From Areca catechu (lineage: Eukaryota > Streptophyta > Magnoliopsida > Arecales > Arecaceae), in NCBI GenBank assembly GCA_021397845.1, contig CM038050.1, positions 9,986,471-10,050,470 of the forward strand: a stretch of 64,000 bases of DNA, read 5' to 3'. The notes beneath the pieces are model-generated. The model searched no databases and was not told the origin of the DNA. It saw only the letters and a program-made list of their open reading frames with translations. Position numbers and translations under genes: made by a program. Numbering within the stretch: the stretch's first letter is position 1; every line of letters starts with the position of its first letter. This document shows, in pieces, positions 45,874 through 56,795 of the stretch.

Positions 45874-46932
45874 ATGCTGCATCGATGGTCCGACTGGGGC
45901 CGGAAGGAGGACCAGGATATTGTAAAGAGGTCCAAGGGATCCAATGTAATTAGCTTTTTTGATGAGGACCTTTTGGAGCCTCCTCTCCCAAGCAATGACC
46001 CTGTGGTTGTGTCGGCTGTCATCGCCAACTATGATGTAAAGCGTGTCCTTATCGATAATGGAAGTTGTACAGAGGTTTTACTGTATAATGCGTTCATCCG
46101 GATGAACTTGTCCAGTTCTAGATTGTGGGAGTCCGTGGCACCGCTCACCAGCTTCGGAGGGAATCCTGTCGGGGTCAAAGGAGAGATTGCCTTACCCGTG
46201 ACCCTCAGAACGGAACCTTACCAGCGGACCTTCTCCATCAACTTTGTGGTCGTCCGTACGACCTCGGCGTATAACGCAATCTTAGGACGGCCGGCCCTCA
46301 ATAAGTTTCGGGTTATTGTGTCTACTTACCACCTGCTGGCCAAGTTTCCGACCCGCGACGGAGTTGGAGAGCTGAGGGGAGACCGTAGAATGGCCCGGCA
46401 ATGCCTTGCTATCCACGACAGGCAGTTGGACGAGCGCCCTACGCTCGAGCAGCTGGATCCCAGGGACGAGGCCGACAGCCACGGTCGGCCCATCGAGAAG
46501 ATTGTATTTGTGCCCCTTAGGGAGGATGATCCAACGAGAGTCAATAGCCTCCATAAGGCCGACCACATTAGAGACCTTCAGGAGTTCTTTGATGCATTGA
46601 GGCGCCACAGGATGAAGCTGAACCCTGCCAAGTGCATCTTCGGGGTGACCTCCGGAAAGTTTTTCGGTTTCCTTGTTACTCAAAGAGGCATCGAAGTCAA
46701 CCCCGAGAAGATTAAGGCCATCATTGACGTGACTCATCCGACCAATAAGAAGCAGGTACAAGAACTTATGGGTCGTATCGCCTCTCTTAGCCGCTTCATC
46801 TCCCGGTCGGCCGAGATATCTCTCCCATTCTTCAAAACCTTGCACCGCTCGGATGGTTTCCAGTAGATCGATGAATGCCGAACGGCCTTTGAAGCCTTGA
46901 AAAACTACTTGAGAAACCCTCCACTCCTCAAC
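45874..46932 (+). pseudogene. Protease joined in frame to a deleted RT, Tat element 3
   Basis: One open frame of 330 residues runs from 45874 to 46866. It has the protease (VKRVLIDNGSCTEVLLYNAF, FGGNPVGVKGEIALPV, YNAILGRPALNKF), then jumps from REDDPTR directly to SLHKADHIRDLQEFFDALRR, which in elements 1 and 2 lies after the YVDD box. So the fingers and palm of RT, including the catalytic Asp pair, are lost by an in-frame deletion of about 650 bp near 46535. The RT thumb follows until a TAG at 46864. The fused product would have no polymerase activity. Confidence 0.85.
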
Positions 46933-47310
46933 ATCTATGTGATGGCTTTTTAGTCTCTTGAACACTTATGATTCGAGCACGATTAGACTATCGCTTCTCC
47001 TAAATAATGAAGTTTTTTTTCTCTTTAATCAGCACTGCCATCGCCATTTAAAATTTAAAATCATTCAAATTTAAGTAGATTTAAAAGTTTTGTAATCCTT
47101 AAGATTACATGCTAATAAATTTAAAAGTCATATGCAGTCAGATGATAATTAATAGCAAAAGATGTTTAACTACATTAGTGCAATTTTTTGATTTGGCATT
47201 ATTTATTAAGCTTGTTTACCAAATTGCATGATTTAATTATCAAGACTGTTGACTAAATTGCCATATCCTGAAGTTCACTTGCTTGATCGCCAGTAGCATA
47301 AAAGTTAATG
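46933..47310. other. Non-coding stretch between element 3 and solo LTR
   Basis: AT-rich, with no gene or repeat recognised. Confidence 0.4.
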
Positions 47311-47315
47311 GTACT

Positions 47316-47963
47316 TGTTGCCGCTCTTCCTCTTGAATCGAGCTCGGCGGACGCGCTGGAGGGGTCCTCAACCGGGCAACCTGCAATAAGTTCCTAAGCA
47401 CCGGAAGGGAGCTCCGGCGGGGGACACACCGATGCTTAAGTTAGAGGAGGATTGGAGCAACAGAACGAGAAGAACTCGGAAAAAGGAATCAGAATGGGGA
47501 AGAAGAACGTTATCCCTCACGAAGATCCCCCGGGTGCCTTTTATAGGCACGGAACGCTGCCAAATTCTGTTGGGGGGCAGGCTGAGAAAGTCCAAAAATG
47601 CCTCCAGGAGAATAGGCGTGGCGGTGAGATCGTGGATGGCGGCGTGACAGGTGTGTCAGAGTAGTGGCCATGCGGTGGAGTTTGTTATAACAGAATGTCA
47701 GAACTGTCGGAGATGAAGGGTTCCTGGAAGCTTCGGTGATTCCTTCAGCGGCGGATCGGCTGGCTTCCACGAAGCCGATCGGGACGTTCAGTGGGATCAA
47801 AGGGGGCCGACCGTAGCGATCAAAGGGGCGCCGCATGGGCGGCGAGGTACCTATCAACTCCCAAAGCCCCCGGGCCGGCTCCGGGGAGTCGGACTCCGTG
47901 CGGGGACCAGCCGACCGGACGTCGAGGCCGGTCCGACCGGAGGCTAGCCGAAGGGGCGCATCA
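47316..47963 (-). repeat. Solo LTR of the element 3 family (648 bp), TSD GTACT
   Basis: The minus strand starts TGATGCGCCCC (47963) and ends GCGGCAACA (47316). GTACT flanks both sides (47311-47315 and 47964-47968). It is homologous to the 43634-44294 LTR in inverted orientation. Its intact TG...CA ends suggest that it is younger than, or less decayed than, the element 3 LTR. Confidence 0.93.
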
Positions 47964-50900
47964 GTACTAAATTTTTTTTCTTTTAAATTTCTATAGCATT
48001 TCTTAATTACCGTCCATACAGTTGAAAAATTAGAAGTCTTTTTCTTTTTTTAATGTTTATGAGAAGCTCATCCCCACTCAAGCTAATATTTATCAAAAAA
48101 ATTATTAAGTAGACCAGGTTCACCATGAATTCAGGATGAAATGAATTCATCTGAGACGATTTCATTTCATTGAATCTGGGCCTTAGTCCGAGCTTCAAGC
48201 CGCTTGCAGGACCGAGTCAATTGTTCGCCGAACCGAGGATTTATGCATACCTTGAAAGCAAAGGCTCATGTCCTTATCATTCGAACTCCCGCCCCTTCCA
48301 TGGAGGGCAAGGCTTGCACCATCTAGGGCTTAGTTTCGGTCAGTAGCATCCATGACCGTAGGAGGAGGAGGAGTTTGGTCATTCAAGGAGCCTTTGGGCT
48401 GAAAGAGGGATTTGTAGCCCAGTACAGTATTGGCCTGGTCCCCAGCCCAATTGGAGCAAAGCTAAATTTTGATCAAGTTGATTGGGTTGGGGGGGGTATT
48501 GGTTTTGGCTCTCATCCAATCCGTTAGGATGGACGGGTTTTCAGGCAACTTATATTTTAGGCGGATTCTCTGCAACCCAATTACTCCAAGTTTTTAGCAC
48601 ATTGCAATTTTTGAAGGGCTCAAATAGGAATATTAGTGAGATTTTTTTTTCTACCATTTAAAACCAACCTCCCAGTTGAGCAAGATGCTTGTCGACATTC
48701 CACAGTGAGTCATGCACCTTAATTGCAGCCAGGTATATTAGATAATTCAAATTTGGGATTCATTTTACAAAGGAAAGCATTATGCTAGCTGCAACAATCT
48801 CCTTGCACCTATTACACCAAACTAGGTGCTTGGATGATTTGCTTCCAAAAATTTGGCCTCTGAAACATGATATGCGTGCCATTTTTTTTTTCCTGTTTGG
48901 AAAAGTTCTCTCATTTAAGAAACAAACCAGACAGCACATCATCTTACCATTTTAATTTCCCCTTTCCTGCTAGAGAGAAGAAGATCGATCCATGCTATAA
49001 TTGTCCAAAAATCCTGAACCTCTGGTTGCCAGGCAGAGAGGTTATGACCACCAGGACAAGTCCTAATTCATGCATATCTTGTTACCTGTTAAAAATATTT
49101 TTAAAATATATATATATATATATATAAATATATAAAGCATGTTACGTATTAATAAAAAGAAAAGTGAGTGCAAATTAAACCGAGAAAGAGAATGCTAAAC
49201 TAGTTAGCAAGGAAAGAATCGGCCCTGCACAGAGTACACTATGAATAATATCGAGTAGCTCCAGACCAAAAAATTTTTTTGGGGAAAAACAAAAACAGGT
49301 CAAATAGTATGACTCGATGAAAAGACGAAACCTAACACCAAACCAACAAAACGGAAGCAGAGATAGCCGATCCTAACTTCCAGTAGTTTCCATTTTCTGC
49401 TCTTGAAGTGACTTTTGAAGTTGATTTTGTAAAGTGGGAAGGTTTAATTTAATGTCTCAATTCCGAATATCCAGTTTTGCCACATCAAAATATATATATA
49501 TATCCAGTTATGCATTGGTAGATAGCTTGTCCTCAGTCCATTTGACATTAGGTCGATGAAATTGGTCAGAAAAATACCAGGAAGGATATCTCTCAATCAC
49601 CGAGAGTGGAGTGAGTTTGTGTCTTTTTGTTTGATTCTTGATCTGATGGGTTCTCCTCGATCCATCTTCAAAGTTTTCCAGACACCTAAATATGAAATTA
49701 AATAGATATAGGGGAAGTTGGAAGTCTGCATCCTGGTTTGACCTTCTTTTTTATTTTTTTATTGGAAACAGGGAAGAAGCGAAAGCTCCTCCCCCTCCTT
49801 TATTAAGTTAAAGATCAGAATGAAGTACACTGGTTACAATATAAGTTCTATTGAATAGGCAGTATCCAAACAAATATACAACCAAAGAAACAATACACCC
49901 AGCCAAATAAACAGAATATACAGCCAATAAAACAAATTATTCACCATACTCTTCCATGCTTAATTACTCTCAACTTCTGGGGACTGCTCCTACTTATGGT
50001 GCCTTTGAATCTTTTGAAATAGGTTCATGTAGTTTGCCATCTAAATGAATAGGGGAACAAATCGCATTCTAGCTTTCAGAAGTATGAATAATAAATTGCA
50101 GAACTCCATATAAAAAATGTGATTTTCTCAAGAAAATTCCCAAAATTTATTTATATTTAGTGTCTGCTGACTTGGAATTTTAATTTATTCCCAAGCTTTG
50201 TTTTCAGTAGCTGTTTCATATTTAGTCTCTCATCCTTGTATAAATATAAGCCTAACTATTTGTCAGGAAGAAGTCAAGGAAAATTCTCTAAAATGTTTAA
50301 ACGCAAGAAAACTGGTTGGCCGTGGACCAAAAATCCGTTCTCCTACATTTGTCACCGAGTGTGTGAGATGTCAAACCCAAATGATTCACCCAACCTGCTC
50401 TCCTATTTTTATGGCAAAAAAAAACTATGATATGCTGATTTAAAAAACTCAAGTATATCTGTATATATGCTGACTACGTATGCCAACATCTTATCAGACA
50501 CGGACAGAATTACTTCAGTCTACAACCTAAAAAATGTTCTCGAAAACCTTGGTCAAGTCAGTTTACCAAGAGTGGATGTGTGATTAGAGTGTTTGTGCTA
50601 GGTGTACTTGGGGCTTATCTTTTATGTCATGGTCCCAGAATAAAATGCTTAAAAGTGGCTCATGATCACTTGAAATCAGGTGGATGTGGGTCTCCCTTTG
50701 CAAGTATTCTAGCAAATCGATTGTCACACTTTGGAGGCTGATGCTTTCCTATTTCAACTACCAAGATTGCTGCAGCTGTTGTTCCATGGTAAACAAGGAA
50801 AAGTTATGATGTTGTTGGAAGAGAAAGAATCATATATAGGTTATTAAATGTGGTTATATGGCATGCAAGGATTAGGAATGCGATGCCACAAATATTATGA

Positions 50901-51479
50901 GAAAGAGTGGGAACTAGGTGAGGGATTAGCCTAGCTAGAAAGTAATATTCAAGTTAGGACTCGGATTAAATTTAGAACAATTCAACTTGAAGCAGCAAGT
51001 GAACATGAGAGGGCCGGAAAAGTTTATCACCAAAAAAAAAAAAAAGTAGGGGAGCTTGGAAAAGTCTTGCAATAGTGAGCGATAGCATGGAAAAGCCAGT
51101 CTGGGCTGGGGCCGGCAAGTGGTGTTAGGTGGAAGTCGATCAAAAAGATGAACTGTTAGCTCTTATAAAGGGTACGCAAATGGCAAGCATGGAGGAGCTG
51201 GATGCTTGTGATTGAAGTCTTGGATTGGCCACTTGCCTACCACGTAACGAGTTACGGAGTCTCTTGGCAAAGGTTCATTTAATTGGAATTCATTCTCTAT
51301 GAGATCATCGCATGGAGGTGTGGACAGTTTTAACAATTAAAACGCAATCACCACCATTATGTAGTTCAAGTACTTGGTTCCGTGAAAGATCATTCTTAGG
51401 CTCTTGTTCAGAATTTTAAGTCAAAGTTGTTAGTCGCCCTGGTGTTGCATTCTTATTAAGAATTATCCAAAATAGTTGG

Positions 51480-51890
51480 CAATATAATTGAAATATTATA
51501 ATTTTTTAATTTTTTTTATATATATTATCATTATACATAATTGATAAATTACAACCTTTTAATTATTTTTCACAATCGAAATATCCCGATTTTTTAATTA
51601 TCTATATATAATGGTAATATATATGAAAAATAATTAAGAGTTTATGTTCTAAACTTTCGGTAGTATCCATCTCGGCTTAGAAGAAGTAATGGCAATATAA
51701 TTAAGAGATCATAATCTTTGGATTATTTTTCATATATTTATTATACATAATCGAAAGATTACAATCTCTTGATTATTTTTCATATGTATTATCATAATAC
51801 ATAATTAAAAGATCATATTTTTTTTTTCTATAATCGAGATATCATTCTCTTAATTATTCTTTACATACATTATCATTATATTTGTACAAA
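51480..51890. repeat. AT-rich imperfect tandem repeats
   Basis: The phrase TTAATTATTTTTCAYATRTATTATCATTATACATAATYGAAAGAT is present in about four degenerate, partly inverted copies (wording shown as consensus, not one stretch). Confidence 0.5.
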
Positions 51891-53122
51891 TTCCCTATCA
51901 TTATATATATAGTTGAATCAACCGATTAAATACATATATTCTTTGTCCCTTCCGCTATCTTTGCTATTATATTCTACGGTGAATATGATCTTGCATCAAA
52001 AAGTTCAAATCGAGTCTCCTTTGATGGTCCACAACAATGATACGGCAAATTTTTGGTCAATGCAGAGTCTTTTATTTCGTGGTCTTATGTAATTCTCAGC
52101 TGTATTTTAAAATTTAGCCCACACGTACTTAAAAAATTATGTGACTATTGCAAAGCAGAAGGAAGAAAGAAGGGACTAGCTAGGAAAGACATGCTCTAGA
52201 GGCCCCCATGGCTGACTTCGTACCATCAGTTGCATCCATCATAAGTATTTTATTGATAAATCGTCTACTCATAATCAGCATGTGTTTAGATTTATAAATC
52301 ATGAATTTCTACTACTCCATTTTGTTAGTATCCTCTACATTCTCTTCATCTTTTATCAGATTATATATATGTTTGGAGCCCCACCAACCGTTTCAGAGGT
52401 CTCATCATGAAAGGGATACTTGAATGAACACGAACCGACTCAACGGTCGCCTGACATTCCTTGGAGGTTGATATATCCATCAAAGCAACTGGTGGAACAG
52501 TAGAGACCCTCTAACTCCCGTTGGTGTTTGCTCTCTCTTGAAGAGAAAGTGATTTCCCTCCAGCCATCATCCCCTGAAAACTGCACGCAAGCCAATGCGA
52601 AATTCCTCATATATTTTTAAGTTTACGAGTAGTACAGGATTGGAAGGTTGCTTTGCTTTTACTTTGTTCAGATACGAAGCTACATGGTACATTCCATGCG
52701 GGGATTAATTTATTAAAAGTTTTATGATCCATCCGCGGTCGCTCTCCAGAACTTGGTGAGATTGGTTGGTGGCTCTCGCAAGCGTTTGGTTCGGTGCTTC
52801 TTTTTTGAAGTGCACGTTTGATGGTGACACCAGAGAGAAGAAAAATTGACGACGTTGAATTGGGATCCGGTAGACACGTACACTGTAGGTCCTGGAATGA
52901 TGGAAGGTGGTCAAATGTTAATATCTTCCGCTGTCTTCAGGGCAACATGTGGAGAAGGAGTTCCACTTTACTCAAAAGGAAGTATTGGCTCCGTCAAATA
53001 TCACGTAGGGCCATCAAAGACCATATGATCTGCTTGATGGAATCCTCCTACCCGAGGCATTAATTAAATTCAATGATAGAAACTTAAAAATGTAGGATCA
53101 ATCTGAATGACAATACACGGGA

Positions 53123-53125
<3 letters not shown>

Positions 53126-53162
<37 letters not shown>
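53126..53162. repeat. T37 homopolymer
   Basis: A run of 37 T. It could be the reverse-complemented poly-A tail of a retroposon, or a sequencing slippage site. Confidence 0.9.
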
Positions 53163-53165
<3 letters not shown>

Positions 53166-53824
53166 GGTATCGACATCTAATCAGTGGTCCTTCCTCACGG
53201 AGAGGATAAGCTATACTGAATGGACTGTTTCAGGTTGATAGGCCCAATGAATCGGCTCCGATGGTGTATTATGATAGAACTCATGCTCCCGTACGAAGGT
53301 TTTCTGATTATGATGCATTAGAAAGTTGAAACATCATCATGTCCGGATCCATCCTATGCGTTCTAAAAGTTTCATGGTTTTTCTTCGATTCTTGTATCAT
53401 CTACTCCTTTGACCACTTAATAATATCACACTCCTTTGGGCTTATATCATATTAAACCATGCATGCATGCTCAAGTATACCTTTGGGGAATTCTCTTTTG
53501 AGTTGTTCTCTCCAAGTCTGCTACTGTAATCGAGCAAGCTAGCGAGAAGGCCAAGGGTTTGCCCCACGTAGTCGTCTTGCTGCCCCCTGCTGGTCATGAG
53601 TCCCTCTAGTTAGGTCCATATTCCAGTGAGTGGTAAGCCCCGAAATACTCAAATCCTTGTTAGAAAAAGGTGGCTTAACTAACGAAAGAAAGATGGAATA
53701 TATCGGATGCTCCTTCAAAAGAAAGCGCTTTGCCTTCAGACATATAGTTGGTCAAAAAGTCCTCTTATATATATATATATATATATGATCGAACTTCTGC
53801 GAGTTCGTTTTCGGTCATCCTGCA

Positions 53825-54022
53825 ATTCATCTCAAGGTGGCCGCTGATCTATTCTTCAAGAATGTTATACAGTACCAGCTGGGAGTACCAGCTGATGTGT
53901 GGTGAGTGATCGGGATGCTCGGTTCACAGGACGCTTTTGGACGTCTTTGTTTGAGTTCATGGGAACTAAACTCAACTTCTCTACGGCTAACCATCCTCAA
54001 ACCGATCGATGAGAGAGCTTTG
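53825..54022 (+). pseudogene. Chromovirus-type integrase fragment
   Basis: The plus-strand reading LFFKNVIQYQLGVPADVW, then after a one-base shift VSDRDARFTGRFWTSLFEF and MGTKLNFSTANHPQTDR. These are the second catalytic Asp (SDRD) and NHPQTD region of a Ty3/gypsy chromovirus integrase. The DG that normally follows QTD is changed and a stop follows. No other part of the element is found nearby. Confidence 0.85.
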
Positions 54023-54984
54023 CTGCACAAAGCCCCTGCGGAGGAAAAGCTTTATCCGAGTGAATAGAAGATGCTCAGCTCCGCATAACATAGGGATTGG
54101 CATGCTTTCAGTTTCTGTAAGAACATAGAATAGTAGAGGATCCAGCATGCTGGACGCAGCGATCGATCATTAGAAATTCACAAATTGAGAGGCGACCCAT
54201 ATTTTTTTATTGAGAAACTACGTACCATTGACTCATATGAGGGGATTCTACCCTATGGCAAGGTTTGTTAGTGCAGAAGACTTGAATTCAAATCCTGCCT
54301 TTGCTATTTTTTGTTATGTGAATAAAACTTAGATGAGTTCTATCTATTTCTTCTTTTAATATACACATATAAATAAATATACATGCACGTACGTATACGT
54401 ACGTGTGCACTCATAGTGGATTTCTACACAAAGCCAACCAGACCTGGTTAAATTCCATATTGATGATCCAAAATAATAAATGTGATACCCTATTTCTAAA
54501 CTACTCAAAGTACCGAAAATCATGTGATTCTAAATCCCTAGCATACAAATGGACAAGAAATTAGACCATTTAAATAATATAAAATAATATATTTTCTTTC
54601 GATGCTTTATTCATGGGCAAAGGGTCTCCAATCATATGATTTTTAGCATGCGAGAAGTTTTTTTTTTTTAATTAAGCAGGAGCATCCATTGCAATCTCAT
54701 AGTGCAATCCTGTGTGATTAGCCACAAAGCTGCCATTTAATCCACCTTACTACTATCTGCCCTGTAAATATATATTGCCTTGGTAGAAAGCAAAGCGCAC
54801 CATGCACCAGCAATCCTGTACCATGCATGGAGTGTGGTTGGTATCTACAATTGGTGAAGCTAAAAGCCACCTATTGACTATGTAAAAGTCCACCCCCCGC
54901 CCTTAAACAAAGGTGGCAACCGTCAAAGATAACCATATATAGCATACATCAACCCTTCCCAACAAGCAATTCTATCGCTAAGGC
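54023..54984. other. Non-coding stretch
   Basis: Nothing recognisable, apart from a short phrase near 54286 (CTTGAATTCAAATCCTGCC) that looks like a degenerate pol III B box. Confidence 0.35.
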
Positions 54985-55291
54985 AGTAGCCCGGTTAGTA
55001 GAGGTCTTGCATCACTACCAACCAGTCACGGGTTCGATGCCTGATCCCATGGATAACTCAATTAAATCCAGAAATTTTCTGAAGTCCGTGACCGTTGATG
55101 TGAGTGAGAGATCAGGGATAACCCATTTTACCAGCCGACGTCTTAGTAGTGTCAGGTTGGCATACTCACCGTTTGGTGAGAAAAAATTGTGTAAAGGTCT
55201 TGTATCGAACATTACTTGACGGGACGGGGACTTGAGTGGTAGCTATACCAGGATTTATCTTCCCATCCCTTTTCTTTTATCAAAAAAATAT
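54985..55291 (+). repeat. tRNA-derived SINE
   Basis: A pol III A-box-like TAGCCCGGTTAG (54987) and an exact B box GGTTCGATGCC (55031-55041) lie about 33 bp apart, as in a tRNA promoter. A tRNA-unrelated body follows, ending in TTTTATCAAAAAAA. Partial copies of the 3' half are at 55325-55410 and 23000-23108. It is not a tRNA gene: no cloverleaf can be closed. Confidence 0.75.
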
Positions 55292-55324
55292 AACAAGCAA
55301 TTTTACCAATATCGAGATTGTTGT

Positions 55325-55410
55325 AGGGTACACCTGGCGGCACGGGAACCTGAAGGATAGCTACGCTGGAATTTATTCTCTTCATTTCTTTTCTTTTATC
55401 AAAAAAATAA
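55325..55410 (+). repeat. SINE 3' fragment, second copy
   Basis: GGCACGGGAACCTGAAGGATAG through CTTTTATCAAAAAAATAAAT matches the tail of the SINE just upstream (55215-55291). Confidence 0.65.
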
Positions 55411-55518
55411 ATACAACAAGTAATTTTACCAATATCGTGATTGTTGCAGGGAACACCCTTATTTTACCAATGGCTATTAGAGAACCACTAACACTCCTGC
55501 GAAGCCGCTCTGCCAAAA

Positions 55519-55567
<49 letters not shown>

Positions 55568-56795
55568 CTTAGCATCAAAGTTAACCTTAAAAAAGCAATG
55601 ATGGCGGCTTCTAAGAAAAATTATTATTTTTAGAAATGCAAAATTTGTAAAAGAGCAACCATGAGCTATCTTTAATGTCAAAAATCTCTCTAGATGAATT
55701 GCCTAGATAAACTCCTAAGCCAGTATGGAGGCTCTTTAAAGAAAAAAAAAAAAAAAATCAATTTAGGATATTGATGGTCCGAGTTGGAAACCTCTAATCT
55801 ATACATGCAGCAAGTAATTTAAAAATTGAGCACTCTAACTAATATGAAAATATTTTTTATTTTTATTTTATCATGTGATACGTAAATCAGAGATCTCTCA
55901 ATTACATAATTTTTATTATATAAATAATTTATAAATATTAAATCATATCCAATGGTTTGACATCCATTGTCCGATGGAAATCTAATCAAAGTGAATTACG
56001 GGGCAAGGCACATACCAAGTCATCGGACAACAACTAGAGAGCTGGGACCCGCTCGAGGTCCATGCCTAACCCATAGATTTATATCCCTAATTCGTCTATT
56101 CTTCCAAGTAGAAGAGCAGGGTATACCGAATTATATATAAAAATGGGGGCTTGGGAGTATAAATTATACGGTAATTTAATATGAAATTGGATGTTTTATA
56201 TCCCAACTGAAACAGAGCCCAAGGCAGCCAATATAGATTACAAAGATACCATGCATGGCTTGATGAACATCGCAAGGCTCCACCCACTCCACCTGCTTCC
56301 CACCCAGCAAATCCAATCATATCGATCGATAGCTACCCCCCGCCCACCGATAAACAAATTCGAAGCTTTATGGCCTCCCCTGCTTCCAAGAGACCCACCA
56401 AAAAAAGAGAACTCCCCTTCCACAAGCTTACATGTTACTCCTAGACCCCGTCACCTTCTTCATCAACTAGATTCTTAAATAAAGCTTTGTTTTTATTTTT
56501 TTATTTTTATTTTTTTCGTTTGGCTTCTTTAGTTGGGGCTGAATAAAGAATAGGAAAGGAACCTTCACCATCCATGCTAGAGGAGCCCCTCCCTCAAGAT
56601 AGCCTCATTCCACCAAACAAGCCCCTGCGCCTTCCTCCTTAAACCCACTCCTTTCCTCTTCTCCAAAGTCCCCAGCCCCTCTCTATATCCACTCCACTCT
56701 CCATCTCTCTCCTCGTCCTATATTGTGCCACCAACAAAATCCGAATTCCTGTTTCTCAAAAAACGTACAACTTCTGAATTCCAATTCGTTCAGCG
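55411..56795. other. Non-coding stretch upstream of the TBL gene
   Basis: (CT)20 lies at 55522-55562. The last 300 bp are pyrimidine-rich, with a possible TATA element CTCTATATCC near 56680, about 115 bp before the ATG at 56796. No other gene is visible. Confidence 0.5.
55522..55562. repeat. (CT)20 microsatellite
   Basis: Uninterrupted CT dinucleotides. Confidence 0.97.

Larger units (their letters stand above)
43634..46932 (+). mobile_element. Truncated Tat-lineage retrotransposon (element 3)
   Basis: Plus strand: LTR, PBS, gag, protease, a shortened RT, then an abrupt end within the RT connection (after LKNYLRNPPLL near 46932). RNase H, integrase, antisense ORF and 3' LTR are missing. The nearby solo LTR (47316-47963) is the same family but on the opposite strand, with its own target-site copy, so it is not the missing 3' LTR. 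Confidence 0.85.
47969..53780. other. Long non-coding region
   Basis: No convincing gene was found in 5.8 kb. It includes a sequence at 49750-49810 (GGGAAGAAGCGAAAGCTCCTCC) that resembles the 3' end of a plant LINE, short TA tracts (49107-49126, 49491-49504) and AT-rich imperfect repeats at 51480-51890. A low-confidence ORF at 52818-53063 has no recognisable family. Confidence 0.4.

Noticed and set aside
47316..47963. Reading the inverted LTR as the 3' LTR of element 3
   Set aside because: It is on the opposite strand and has its own GTACT target-site copy on both sides.
48760..48942. Cys-containing minus-strand ORF that might be a LINE C-terminus
   Set aside because: Too short, and the LINE motifs are not clear.
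52818..53063. ORF of 81 aa, and 60 aa in another frame
   Set aside because: Neither frame matches a family that I recognise, and there is no splice or promoter context.
54270..54320. Possible second tRNA-like or SINE head (AATTCAAATCC)
   Set aside because: Only a partial B box and no A box or tail were found.
54985..55045. Possible tRNA gene
   Set aside because: The A and B boxes are present but no acceptor or anticodon stem can be closed, and the sequence continues into a SINE body with an A-tail.
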